Below are positions 49,563 through 58,166 of a stretch of DNA of 64,000 nucleotides, one piece after another. Under the pieces are notes generated by a model. It did not search any database and was not told where the DNA came from. It worked only from the letters and a program-made list of their open reading frames with translations. Origin of the DNA: JBFGFX01 sp965232455 (lineage in GTDB: Bacteria; Pseudomonadota; Gammaproteobacteria; Steroidobacterales; Woeseiaceae); NCBI GenBank assembly GCA_965232455.1, contig OZ246981.1:4216001-4280000 (forward strand). Reading direction: 5' to 3'. Both the position numbers and the translations under genes were made by a program. Within the stretch, counting starts at the first letter, position 1, and every line of letters starts with the position of its first letter.

Positions 49563-49959
49563 ACTCGAGTGTCGGCGGTCCGTTCGGACAGTCGATGAGG
49601 TAACCCCAACCGCCGTGGTCAAATCGCTTGGCGACCTCGGTCGATTGACCTTCTCCAAGCACGCTTCCATCCGCGGTCACCAAGCGCCAGTTCGCTCGCG
49701 TTAACGCGATGTCACCGACAACCACCTCGGAAACGATGTCACTCTCGATGGTGGGCTTGAGCGATAAAAAGTTCTCGAACGCTGCTCGCGCTCCGTCCCG
49801 GCCGGTGCTCGGCGGCGCTCCTGGCGGAAAGTAAATTTCACAATCCGCGTGGAACAGGGAGACGAGGCCGTCCAGGTCTCCTTCCTGCAGGTACGCACTC
49901 ACACAATGGGCGATATCACGAGGTCGCTCTGCAACGTGTCCGTTTGTGGTTTCAGTCAT
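49561..49959 (-). CDS. SnoaL/NTF2-like fold protein
   Basis: The 132-residue protein has the NTF2-like cone fold pattern used by SnoaL-type and SgcJ/EcaC-type proteins: CVSAYLQEGDLDGLVSLFHADCEIYFPPGAPPSTGRDGARAAFENFL, then beta-rich VVGDIALTRANWRLVTADG. The family covers polyketide cyclases, dehydratases and ketosteroid-isomerase-like proteins, and sequence does not set the activity. I start at ATG 49959, which overlaps the end of the upstream gene by 8 bp; a start at 49992 is possible. It forms an operon with the next paralogue, divergent from the LysR gene. Confidence 0.82.
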   Translation of the reverse strand: MTETTNGHVAERPRDIAHCVSAYLQEGDLDGLVSLFHADCEIYFPPGAPPSTGRDGARAAFENFLSLKPTIESDIVSEVVVGDIALTRANWRLVTADGSVLGEGQSTEVAKRFDHGGWGYLIDCPNGPPTLE

Positions 49960-50356
49960 TGGTACGCCCGTCCGTTTCATCGTTGTTGTCAACGTCCAGC
50001 AACAGCTTCCAGCTTCCGTCCGGATGCCGACGATAGTTCAGTATCAACCTGCCGGCGGCTTGTGACACGTCATTCGTGCCCTTCGGCGTCACTTCCACCG
50101 AGAATCGGCCGATGACCACCGTGAAGTCGCCAAGGACCTTGAGGTGCTGGACGTCGAACGCTGACCTGAACGTTGCCGCTTCGATTCGGGGTGCATACTT
50201 GTCTCGAATCGCCTGCACTCCGAAACCGGTTGGCTGGCCCTGATTGCAGATGACGATTTCGGGGTCACATACCGCGACCATCCTCTCGAGGTCTCCTCCG
50301 TCAAGGCCCTGAAGCCATTGGTCCAGGGCTGCGTTGATTGCTGCTTCGTTACTCAT
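49952..50356 (-). CDS. SnoaL/NTF2-like fold protein (second)
   Basis: The 134-residue protein has the same fold pattern as its neighbour: ALDQWLQGLDGGDLERMVAVCDPEIVICNQGQPTGFGVQAIRDKY, VLGDFTVVIGRFSVEV and DGSWKLLLDVDNND. The ATG at 50356 has a perfect AAGGAGGA ribosome-binding site at the proper distance, so I prefer it to the frame open to 50407. The stop overlaps the next start. The pair is transcribed away from the LysR-type regulator, which is the usual arrangement for its target genes. The reaction is unknown. Confidence 0.83.
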   Translation of the reverse strand: MSNEAAINAALDQWLQGLDGGDLERMVAVCDPEIVICNQGQPTGFGVQAIRDKYAPRIEAATFRSAFDVQHLKVLGDFTVVIGRFSVEVTPKGTNDVSQAAGRLILNYRRHPDGSWKLLLDVDNNDETDGRTND

Positions 50357-50487
50357 TTCAATCCTCCTTGTTCTCACGTCTTGGAAAGTGCGGTCTGTGG
50401 AAGTCACTTCTCGGAAGGCAATTTAGAGCGTAGTATTTGTTAGAACAAGCCGTATATTAGTGAACAGTCTGATAGGTATACCGAACA

Positions 50488-51375
50488 ATGAATCATCACA
50501 AACTGAACGACATGACCGTTTTTGTTGAAGTGGCCCGTGCAAACGGATTCCGGGCTGCGGCACGGAAGCTCAATCTCGGCCCCGGGTCCGTCAGCGAGGC
50601 CGTGCAACGTTTTGAAGACCGGCTGGGGGTCCGATTGTTCGAGCGCTCGACCCGGCGCGTGGTGCTCACGCCCACCGGTGCACGTCTTTACGAACGCTCG
50701 CTGCCGGCGTTGCTCGATCTGGAGAGTGCACTCAGCGAGGTGGACGATGAAAGAGAGCAGGTAGCGGGCACCCTTCGCTTGAGCGCGCCCCACAGTGCCG
50801 GACCGTTCTTTCTAAACGACCTGCTGGCTCGATTCGCGGTCGCCTACCCCGATGTCGACCTCGAGCTCCTTTACAGCGATGACAAAATAGACCTGGTTTC
50901 CGGCGGCGTCGACGCCGTGATTCGTTCTCGAACCCTTGTTGAACAAGACACGTATGCGATACCTATCGGGCCGGAGCTGGAAATGTCTCTTGTCGCTTCG
51001 CCGGACTACCTGGCCAGTGCGGGCGAGCCGAAAACACCGGAAGACATCGTCGCTCACGACGGTATCTGCTATGCCTTCGGTACGGCAGAGCGTCTTGCGC
51101 CCTGGACCTTCAAGGGAAAAGACGGTGCCTACTCGGTTGCACCGCGCCCCAGGCTTGTCGCCAACGACTTGCCGACCCTGGTGCAGTTTACCGAGGCGGG
51201 GCTGGGGCTCACTTACGTGTATGCGGAGCTCGTGACAGTTCCCGTTAAAGAAAAGCGTTTGGTGAGACTGCTGGAGAAGAAGATACCGAAGCTCCCTTCC
51301 TACTCTCTGAACTATCGGACCAAAAGACACATGCCCAGGCAGCTTCGAGCACTGATAGATTTCGCGAAGCGGTAA
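50488..51375 (+). CDS. LysR family transcriptional regulator
   Basis: The 295-residue protein has an N-terminal winged helix-turn-helix (KLNDMTVFVEVARANGFRAAARKLNLGPGSVSEAVQRFEDRLGVRLFERSTRRVVLTPTG) and a C-terminal LysR substrate-binding domain (GTLRLSAPHSAGPFFLNDLLARFAVAYPDVDLEL). It belongs to the CrgA-like, YafC/DsdC-type group by overall pattern. It lies divergent to the two SnoaL-like genes with a 131-bp AT-rich gap that carries loose inverted motifs (TGTT-AG-AACA; GTATA...TATAC), likely binding sites. It probably controls those two genes and itself; the inducer is not predictable. Confidence 0.9.
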   Translation: MNHHKLNDMTVFVEVARANGFRAAARKLNLGPGSVSEAVQRFEDRLGVRLFERSTRRVVLTPTGARLYERSLPALLDLESALSEVDDEREQVAGTLRLSAPHSAGPFFLNDLLARFAVAYPDVDLELLYSDDKIDLVSGGVDAVIRSRTLVEQDTYAIPIGPELEMSLVASPDYLASAGEPKTPEDIVAHDGICYAFGTAERLAPWTFKGKDGAYSVAPRPRLVANDLPTLVQFTEAGLGLTYVYAELVTVPVKEKRLVRLLEKKIPKLPSYSLNYRTKRHMPRQLRALIDFAKR

Positions 51376-51474
51376 TCGGTAGTCAGGGGGTTGTCCGAGA
51401 TGCGCGATAACTGCTCGACCCGCAAGAGTGCCTTCGGCTTTCCGCATTCTCCACTTGGCAGCGAAGCGCCTCGA

Positions 51475-52344
51475 TCAGAACCGGCAGCTTTCCGGATCCC
51501 GCTCGACAAAGTACGCCTTGAAGTTCTTTGCCTCGGGATTCGTGCATCCTTTCAGGTTCAGGAGAGAGATGCGACGAAACTGAATTGGGTGGCTTTCACT
51601 CTGTAACGCGATAAACCCCGAGGTCAGGGGCTTGCCCTCCGGTTTCATCTCCGGCCGATGTCCGGACACGACGCCGCCGCCGAGCGTCGGTTTCTCATAC
51701 TCGATCACGGCTGCGCCGCTGACGTAGTGCACCAGCCTTTCGCCGCCCAAAACGAGAACCTCCATTGTGACCCATTGATCTCCGTCGAACGTCGCCGACG
51801 CCGATTCAATGCAATGGGTGCTGGTGAACTGGCCCGCATGCTCGACGTGGGTACCCGGTGTACACAGGTTGGCGGTCGGCCGCGGCTCGCCGTTGCTCAG
51901 CCCGCCGAGAAACTGCGCTTCGAGTGAAATCGGGAAATCCTGCTCCGGCGGCATGGTCGCGGGATCCTGGGAATGGATCATCACCCCGCTGTTCCGTGTT
52001 GCCCACGGTTCGCCGCCATTTGCCTGAGCACCGACGAAACGGTACTCAATGCGGAGTCGGTAGTGCGAGAACGGCTGACGATAGAACAGATGTCCAAATC
52101 GGTCGCCGAATTCTTCGTAACCATCGTAGCTAACGGTGATCAGACCGTCTTCGACACGAAACGTATTCGCGAAATTCTCACCGGTTGGGTAACCGCGGAT
52201 TTTGGCGACCCAGCCGGTAAGGTCCTCGCCGTTAAACAGTTCGACCCAGTCTTCAGCGCTCGAGTCCGCCAGACTGGCCGATGTGACCAGAGCAGCGACC
52301 AGGCCCGCAAGAAAACGACTCGCGGATCGCGTTAGGAATATCAT
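51475..52344 (-). CDS. 3-keto-disaccharide hydrolase family protein (DUF1080), exported
   Basis: The 289-residue protein has a signal peptide (RFLAGLVAALVTSASLA) and a DUF1080 domain of concanavalin-like fold: WVELFNGEDLTGWVAKI, FRVEDGLITV, LFYRQPFSHYRLRIEYRF, RNSGVMIHSQDPATM, EAQFLGG, and IALQSESHPIQFRRISLLNL. The DUF1080 family includes enzymes that cleave 3-keto-glycosides. The start at 52344 forms an ATGA overlap with the upstream gene; ATG 52359 is also possible. The C-terminal tail (GCTNPEAKNFKAYFVERDPESCRF) carries two Cys that may form a disulfide. It ends the operon GMC - small subunit - hydrolase. Confidence 0.86.
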   Translation of the reverse strand: MIFLTRSASRFLAGLVAALVTSASLADSSAEDWVELFNGEDLTGWVAKIRGYPTGENFANTFRVEDGLITVSYDGYEEFGDRFGHLFYRQPFSHYRLRIEYRFVGAQANGGEPWATRNSGVMIHSQDPATMPPEQDFPISLEAQFLGGLSNGEPRPTANLCTPGTHVEHAGQFTSTHCIESASATFDGDQWVTMEVLVLGGERLVHYVSGAAVIEYEKPTLGGGVVSGHRPEMKPEGKPLTSGFIALQSESHPIQFRRISLLNLKGCTNPEAKNFKAYFVERDPESCRF

Positions 52345-52949
52345 GCGTGTCGCGCCCATGCTTTGTCACCGGGCTCGAACGGCACGCACGGATCGTACCG
52401 ACCAGGCGTCTCGATGTAACGCATCGCCTTCGTGTAGCCGATCTCCGACGTAAAGTATCCGAGCAATGCCAGTTCTTTCATCATCCGGAAGAAATGGGCC
52501 GGGGCGTCGCCTGTTCTTTGCTGCATGTGCTCAAACTGCTCGGCATCCAGGGTTTGCAGCAGACTTAGCCGCTCCTCGGCGTTTGCGGAAACGAATTCGC
52601 GGCCGAAGGATTCGCGGCAGCGTTCGTCGAGCGTTACCAATCCGTCCTTGAAGATTCTCTGATCGTCAGGATAGTAGGCGTCGGTGACCATCAACGCCAT
52701 GAACGCGCCGACGCCGGCCGCTTTCGCACCCGGCGTATCGGTTTCAGGGAGAATCGTTTCGGCAATCTCGTCGAGTAATGCGATGTCTTCGGCATCGAAC
52801 GGAGCACCTCCGGTCTGGGCTTCCGACCTTGCGGGGGCAGCGAGCATCGCAGCCTGGCCGATGAGCGCGATGCCGCCGAACATCGCGCTGACGCGCATTA
52901 TCGCGTCGCGGCGTGTGATCAATGTGCGATCAACCCCATCTGCTTTCAT
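52341..52949 (-). CDS. gluconate 2-dehydrogenase subunit 3-like small subunit (Tat-type signal)
   Basis: The 202-residue protein starts with a twin-arginine-like signal (ITRRDAIMRVSAMFGGIALIG) and has the small-subunit pattern DIALLDEIAETILPETDTPGAKAAGVGAFMALMVTDAYYPDDQRIF and FFRMMKELALLGYFTSEIGYTKAMRY. Proteins of this family pair with GMC flavoproteins; since the flavoprotein carries no signal of its own, the folded pair probably crosses the membrane through this Tat signal. The flavoprotein gene lies upstream with a 21-bp gap; the hydrolase gene downstream overlaps. The order is that of known sugar 3-dehydrogenase and gluconate 2-dehydrogenase loci. Confidence 0.88.
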   Translation of the reverse strand: MKADGVDRTLITRRDAIMRVSAMFGGIALIGQAAMLAAPARSEAQTGGAPFDAEDIALLDEIAETILPETDTPGAKAAGVGAFMALMVTDAYYPDDQRIFKDGLVTLDERCRESFGREFVSANAEERLSLLQTLDAEQFEHMQQRTGDAPAHFFRMMKELALLGYFTSEIGYTKAMRYIETPGRYDPCVPFEPGDKAWARHA

Positions 52950-52970
52950 GGTCTTTCCCTCCTCCGGCCG

Positions 52971-54656
52971 CTAGAGATTGCCGCGCTTCAATTCTTTGAC
53001 GGCGTAGTCCGCTGCACGCGCCGTCAACGCCATATACGTTAGTGACGGATTTTGACAGCCCGCGGACGTCATGCACGCGCCGTCCGTGACGAACACGTTG
53101 GGCGCGTCCCAGACCTGGTTCCAGCGATTGAGTACCGATGTCTTCGGGTCCCGCCCCATTCGCGCGGTGCCCATCTCGTGAATACCCATACCAGGGTAGT
53201 ATTCGTTGTCATACGTCTCCACGTCGCTGACGCCGGCAGCGTCGAGCGACTCTGCCATATCGTTGGCCATGTCGACGCGCATCAGCCGTTCGTTCTCCCC
53301 GATCTCGCAATCGATTTTCAATACCGGCAGGCCCCACTTGTCTTTGCGCTCGTCGTCGAGACCGATGCGGTTCTGGTGCGCGGGCAGCATCTCCCCGAAC
53401 GCCGTAGCTCCGACTCGCCATTCACCCGCCTGTGACATGCGATCTTTGAAGTCTGCCCCGATGCCGAGTTCGCTCACCGCCCGCCGCCAGTCGAGCCGGC
53501 TTGCGCCGCCCTGGTAACCGAAGCCGCGGATATAGTCGCGTTTGTCGCCGAACAGGTTGCGGTAGCGTGGGATGTAGAATCCGGAAGGCCTTCGGCCAAA
53601 GTAGTATTTGTCGTCCAGCGACGAGTCTCTGATGCGACCTTGAGCGCCGGCGCGGAAGTGGTGGTCCATCAGGTTATGACCGAGTTCGCCGCTGCTGCTC
53701 CCCAGGCCGTCCGGCCACACGTCGTTTGCCGAACGCATCAACAGCCAGGTCGAATTCAGTGTCGATGCACACAGGAAGACGATCGGCGCCTGAAACTCCG
53801 TGGTTTTCTCGGTGATGGCATCCATGACCCGCACACCCGTTGCCCTGGCTTTGTCGCGGTCATAAACGAGTTCGGTCACTATCGAGTAGGGCATCAGCGT
53901 CAGGCGATCAGTTGCCATTGCCGTGGGCAAGGTCGATGACTGTGTACTGAAGTACGCGCCGAACGGGCAACCCAGCCAGCAGGCGTTGCGGTACTGGCAC
54001 GGAGCCCGTCCCGGCAGCGCTTCGGTCGCGTTCGCGAGCCGCGCGGGGATGATCCGGCGGCGGCCGTTGAAGTGGTCTTGCAGTCGATCGGCGAGGAGCT
54101 CCTCGCCGCAATTCAGCGGCATCGCCGGCTGGAACTGGCCGTCGGGCAGCTGCGGCATGTTCTCGCGCGAACCGGAGATGCCCGCATGCCTTTCCACGTA
54201 GTCATACCACGGTGCGAGATCTTCATAGCGAATCGGCCAATCCACGGCGATACCGTCGCGCGCGTTGGCCTCGAAATCGAAATCGCTCAAACGATAACTG
54301 TGCCGTCCCCACAGCAGCGACCTGCCGCCGACCTGGTAGCCGCGGTACCAGTCGAAGCGCTTTACTTCCGTATAGGGCGAATCCCGGTCCGACGCCCACC
54401 AGTCCAGGTTCTTCTCATTCAGAGGATAGTCGCGCCTGAGAACCGGGTACGCTTCTTCCATCGCACGTGTCCTGCCGCCGCGGTATGCATACTCCCAGGG
54501 CGCCTTGGTCGCGTTAACGTAGTCTTTGATGTGCTCGACGTTCTTGCCGCGTTCCAGCAGGACGACATTCAGCCCTTTTTCCGTGAGTTCTTTTGCAGCC
54601 CATCCTCCCGATATACCCGATCCGACGACAATTGCATCATAGGTCTTTGTTGCCAT
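52971..54656 (-). CDS. GMC family FAD oxidoreductase (putative glucoside 3-dehydrogenase large subunit)
   Basis: The 561-residue flavoprotein has the FAD-binding motif DAIVVGSGISGGWAAKEL near residue 8, KNVVLLERGKNV-type second strand, and the C-terminal GMC segments GIHEMGTARMG (His) and GCQNPSLTYMALTARAADYAV (Asn), the expected active-site pair. A cysteine cluster PCQYRNACWLGCPFGAYFS (C-x5-C-x3-C) near residues 219-229 may hold an iron-sulfur cluster as in some bacterial glucose dehydrogenases. The start at 54656 is set by the Rossmann strand. It shares an operon with the small subunit and a DUF1080 protein, which suggests oxidation of sugar C3 in the periplasm. The enzyme is a paralogue of the one at 60173. 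Confidence 0.9.
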   Translation of the reverse strand: MATKTYDAIVVGSGISGGWAAKELTEKGLNVVLLERGKNVEHIKDYVNATKAPWEYAYRGGRTRAMEEAYPVLRRDYPLNEKNLDWWASDRDSPYTEVKRFDWYRGYQVGGRSLLWGRHSYRLSDFDFEANARDGIAVDWPIRYEDLAPWYDYVERHAGISGSRENMPQLPDGQFQPAMPLNCGEELLADRLQDHFNGRRRIIPARLANATEALPGRAPCQYRNACWLGCPFGAYFSTQSSTLPTAMATDRLTLMPYSIVTELVYDRDKARATGVRVMDAITEKTTEFQAPIVFLCASTLNSTWLLMRSANDVWPDGLGSSSGELGHNLMDHHFRAGAQGRIRDSSLDDKYYFGRRPSGFYIPRYRNLFGDKRDYIRGFGYQGGASRLDWRRAVSELGIGADFKDRMSQAGEWRVGATAFGEMLPAHQNRIGLDDERKDKWGLPVLKIDCEIGENERLMRVDMANDMAESLDAAGVSDVETYDNEYYPGMGIHEMGTARMGRDPKTSVLNRWNQVWDAPNVFVTDGACMTSAGCQNPSLTYMALTARAADYAVKELKRGNL

Positions 54657-54736
54657 TGCGCCCCCGGTGAATAGTGGATGTCGCCGTTCGGTGTCGTTCG
54701 TTCGCACGCCGCTTAAAGCCATTGTAACATTCGGGG

Positions 54737-55696
54737 ATGTCATCTCCGGCCCATCCGTTCACGCGACTCGTGATTGTTACGGCGATGTTGTGGACTCCCC
54801 TCTCCGTGGCGGACGCGCCGGCGCCCGGTTTCGCGGATTCGGTATTGGGCCGCTGGGATCTCACGGTCGATGGGCCCGACGGCAGCTATCCCTCGTGGCT
54901 GGAAATACGCTTGCGGACCGAAAGCCAGCTGATGGCAGAGTTTGTCGGACGCTTCGGCAGCAAGCGTCATGCGGCAGACGTTAGTTACACGGGCAACCAG
55001 CTCGAGGTACGCATTCCGGTGCAATACGAACGGGGCGGCGATGAACTCGTTTTCACGGGTGTTCTCGAGAGTGGACGCTTGTCGGGGCATGTCCGTATCG
55101 ACGATGGCGAACGTTCCGAGTGGACCGGAGTGCGGGCGCCGTCACTCCATCGCGCCGGGACCAGAGAGTGGGGCCGCCCGCTCGCGTTGATTGGAGATGG
55201 CTTATCCGGTTGGTTACCCCGCGACGGTCGACACACCGGTTGCTGGGAGGTCGTAAGCGGCGTATTGAGCGCAACGCCTCCGTGCGTCGATCTGCTTAGC
55301 ACGGCGCAGTACGAGGATTTCAGGTTGCAACTCGAGTTCCGCTATCCGCGCGGCAGCAATAGCGGCGTGTACCTGCGTGGCCGTTACGAGGTGCAGATAC
55401 AGGATGATCGCGACAAAGCGCCGGATCCGCTACGTATCGGCGGTATCTACGGCTTTATTGCACCTCGGGTTAACGCCGCACGGCAACCGGACGAATGGCA
55501 GTCGATGGATATCGAACTGGCTGGCCGACGGATAACGGTCTCGCTCAACGGGACTGAAATCATTACCCATCGCGAGATTCCCGGCATTACCGGCGGTGCT
55601 CTCGATAGCAACGAAGGGAGCGCCGGGCCACTGATGCTGCAAGGCGATCACGGGCCCATCGAATTTCGCAATATCGTTATCATGCCGGCTCGCTAA
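54737..55696 (+). CDS. exported DUF1080 (3-keto-disaccharide hydrolase) protein with extra N-terminal domain
   Basis: The 319-residue protein begins with a signal-like segment (LVIVTAMLWTPLSVADA). Residues ~30-135 form a beta-rich unit (WDLTVDGPDGSYPSWLEIRL, LEVRIPVQYERGGDELVFTG) not found in the neighbour at 51475. Residues ~145-319 form the DUF1080 domain (ALIGDGLSGWLPRDGRHTGCWEVVSGVLSATPP, EDFRLQLEFRYPRGSNSGVYLRGRYEVQIQDD, GPLMLQGDHGPIEFRNIVIMPAR). It lies divergent to the GMC operon with an 80-bp gap, so the two probably share control. A role in cleaving 3-keto-glycosides is inference from the family and context. Confidence 0.84.
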   Translation: MSSPAHPFTRLVIVTAMLWTPLSVADAPAPGFADSVLGRWDLTVDGPDGSYPSWLEIRLRTESQLMAEFVGRFGSKRHAADVSYTGNQLEVRIPVQYERGGDELVFTGVLESGRLSGHVRIDDGERSEWTGVRAPSLHRAGTREWGRPLALIGDGLSGWLPRDGRHTGCWEVVSGVLSATPPCVDLLSTAQYEDFRLQLEFRYPRGSNSGVYLRGRYEVQIQDDRDKAPDPLRIGGIYGFIAPRVNAARQPDEWQSMDIELAGRRITVSLNGTEIITHREIPGITGGALDSNEGSAGPLMLQGDHGPIEFRNIVIMPAR

Positions 55697-55752
55697 CGTT
55701 AATGCTTGACGACTCACGATGATCTTGCAGGCTAACACCGAGAGATAGCGAC

Positions 55753-57015
55753 ATGCCCAAAGCGATTCCTGCGCGACTCAGCGCGATGATGTTCCTACAG
55801 TTTTTCGTCTGGGGAGCGTGGTACGTCACGATCGGAAACTACATGGCGGCGCAGGGCATGGCCGATCTCACGCACTGGCCGTACACCGTCAATCCCATCG
55901 CAGCTATCGTCGCGCCGTTCTTTCTGGGACTCGTTGCCGACCGTTTCTTCGCAACGGAAAAAGTGCTCGGCACGCTGCACCTGTTGGGTGGACTGATCAT
56001 GCTCGCGGTGCCGCAGACCACGGGAACGCCGACCGTGTTCATTCTGCTGCTGCTGCTCTATAACATGTGTTACATGCCGACCTTGGGATTGGCGAACTCG
56101 CTTGCGTTCCACAACATAGACAATCAGGAGCAGCAGTTTCCGATAATCCGCGTGTTTGGCACGATCGGCTGGATCGTCGCCGGCCTTTTCATCGGCTTTG
56201 TGCTCGGCCAGTTTACCGGCGACGAGTTGCCCGATCGGACGCCTTTACCGCTCTATACGACGGCTGTCGTCAGCCTGCTGCTCGGCGCCTACAGTTTCAC
56301 GTTGCCGCACACACCCCCGCCCGCCGCGGGGCAGGCGGTGTCCGTACAAAGTATCGTCGGCCTGGACGCTTTCCGGTTGCTCGGCAGCAGATCCTTCTAT
56401 GTCTTCATCGGCTGCTCGTTCCTGATCTGCATTCCGCTGGCTGCCTACTACAACTTTGCACCGATATTCGTCGCCAACGCCGTCTACGATCAGGGAACGA
56501 GTAATGCGCTCGTCGATGTGCTGCCGAATCCGTCGTCCCTGATGAGTTTGGGGCAGATGTCGGAAACGGCTTTCATGTTGCTGATGCCGCTGTTGTTCAT
56601 GCGCTTCGGTGTGAAGTGGATGTTGGCGATCGGCATGGCCGCGTGGATTCTGCGTTATGCACTGTTCGCTCTCGGCGCGCCCGATGCGGTGTTCTGGATG
56701 GTTGCTGTCGGGATACTGTTGCACGGCATCTGCTACGACTTCTTCTTTGTCACTGGTCAGATTTACGTCGACAAGAAATCGACGCCGGCGGTTCGCGGTC
56801 AGGCGCAGGGCTTTCTCGTCCTGGTGACTTACGGTCTCGGGATGTTCGTCGGCGCGCAGATTGCCGGCGCCCTCTTCAACGGTTTCCTGGGTGACGCGAG
56901 CGCATTGACGCTCGAGCGGTGGTACGACTTTTGGTTGGTGCCGGCCGGGTTCGCATCACTGGTCCTCGTGCTGTTTTTGCTGAGCTTCAGGGATGACGCG
57001 GAGCGTTCAGGGTAA
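55753..57015 (+). CDS. MFS permease, NupG (nucleoside:H+ symporter) family
   Basis: The 420-residue protein has 12 hydrophobic helices with the NupG/XapB pattern: RLSAMMFLQFFVWGAWYVTIGNYMA, APFFLGLVADRFFATEKVLGTLHLLGG, LANSLAFHNI and FPIIRVFGTIGWIVAGL. In this context the substrate is more likely a (keto)sugar than a nucleoside, since the family is known to vary and every neighbour handles sugars; this is inference. It follows the DUF1080 gene after 56 bp in the same direction. The gene ends 2 bp before the convergent oxidoreductase gene. Confidence 0.87.
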   Translation: MPKAIPARLSAMMFLQFFVWGAWYVTIGNYMAAQGMADLTHWPYTVNPIAAIVAPFFLGLVADRFFATEKVLGTLHLLGGLIMLAVPQTTGTPTVFILLLLLYNMCYMPTLGLANSLAFHNIDNQEQQFPIIRVFGTIGWIVAGLFIGFVLGQFTGDELPDRTPLPLYTTAVVSLLLGAYSFTLPHTPPPAAGQAVSVQSIVGLDAFRLLGSRSFYVFIGCSFLICIPLAAYYNFAPIFVANAVYDQGTSNALVDVLPNPSSLMSLGQMSETAFMLLMPLLFMRFGVKWMLAIGMAAWILRYALFALGAPDAVFWMVAVGILLHGICYDFFFVTGQIYVDKKSTPAVRGQAQGFLVLVTYGLGMFVGAQIAGALFNGFLGDASALTLERWYDFWLVPAGFASLVLVLFLLSFRDDAERSG

Positions 57016-57017
57016 CT

Positions 57018-58166
57018 CTAGACGGGCACCCATACGGCGCCCTGTTGAGCGCTTGTCACGGCAGCTTCCACAAAACGCATACTTCGCAAACCTTCCTCCA
57101 CGCCGGGATAATTGCCGAGCGGTGACTCGCCGTTGCTGATGCGCCTGATATCGGCGATGAAATCCTTGTAGACGTTGGCGAATGACTCGAGATAGCCCTC
57201 CGGGTGGCCCGGCGGGGTGCGCGTTGCGCGCGACGCGCCTTCGCTCAAGTAAGCCGTTCCAGTTCGCCAACGCTCCCATGGCTTTCCGGCCGGCTTGACG
57301 ATGAGCGTATTCGGCTCCTGCTGGTGCCATTCCAGGCCCGCTTCGGTGCCGTAGAGCCTTAAGGTCAGCGCATTCTCCTCGCCGCAGGCGATCTGCGATG
57401 CGACGAGCGTACCGCGAGCGCCGCCTTCGAGGCGCAGCAGCATGCTCGCGTCGTCATCGAGCTGACGATCCTCGACAAAACTCGTCAGCTCGGCGCATAT
57501 CGATTCGACTTCCCGGCCGGTTGTGAACTCCAATAGGTTCTGCGCGTGCGTGCCAATGTCACCGACGCAACAGCTAATCCCTGCCCGCTCCGGATCGGTG
57601 CGCCACGCGGCTTGCTTGTTGCCGTCTTTCTCTATGGGGTCTTTCAGCCAGTCCTGGTTGTATTCCACCTGGACTTTGCGCAGCTCTCCCAGCCGGCCGG
57701 CCAGAACGAAGTCGCGGGCTTCGCGAATCATCGGGTACCCGGTGTAGACCTGCGTCAGCGCAAACAGGCGGCCGCTTTGCCTGACCGCGCCGGCGATGAC
57801 CTCGGCCTGTTGCAAAGAATCGGCTAAAGGCTTGTCGCAGATGACGTGAATACCGGCCGTGAGGAACGCGGTTGCAACGGGTGCGTGCAGGTGATTCGGC
57901 GTAGCTACGATCGCGAAATCTATGCCGTCCGCGATTTCGGCCTCTTTGCGCGCCATGTCGGCGAACGAATCGTAGGATCGTTCGAGGTTCCAGTCGGCGG
58001 CGCTGGACCGTGCGATATCGGGATCGGAGGACATCGCCCCGGCCACGACCCGCGCCTGGGCGTCGAGCTCGGCGGCGATACGGTGCACCGCACCGATAAA
58101 CGCGCCCCGGCCGCCGCCGACGATGCCGGCGCGTAGCGGCCGGTTGGTCCCGGCATCGGCGCTCAT
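57018..58166 (-). CDS. Gfo/Idh/MocA family oxidoreductase
   Basis: The 382-residue protein has the N-terminal NAD(P)-binding Rossmann motif RAGIVGGGRGAFIGAVHRIAA at residues ~12-32, the family segment DFAIVATPNHLHAPVATAFLTAGIHVICDKPLA with the EKP-like motif (here DKP), and a C-terminal beta-sheet domain. These enzymes reduce or oxidise sugars and inositols. No signal peptide is present, so it works in the cytoplasm. The start at 58166 overlaps the upstream stop in ATGA, so it is coupled to the TIM-barrel gene. In the proposed pathway it would reduce 3-keto sugars back to sugars. The frame open to 58508 is a different reading of the neighbour. Confidence 0.9.
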   Translation of the reverse strand: MSADAGTNRPLRAGIVGGGRGAFIGAVHRIAAELDAQARVVAGAMSSDPDIARSSAADWNLERSYDSFADMARKEAEIADGIDFAIVATPNHLHAPVATAFLTAGIHVICDKPLADSLQQAEVIAGAVRQSGRLFALTQVYTGYPMIREARDFVLAGRLGELRKVQVEYNQDWLKDPIEKDGNKQAAWRTDPERAGISCCVGDIGTHAQNLLEFTTGREVESICAELTSFVEDRQLDDDASMLLRLEGGARGTLVASQIACGEENALTLRLYGTEAGLEWHQQEPNTLIVKPAGKPWERWRTGTAYLSEGASRATRTPPGHPEGYLESFANVYKDFIADIRRISNGESPLGNYPGVEEGLRSMRFVEAAVTSAQQGAVWVPV

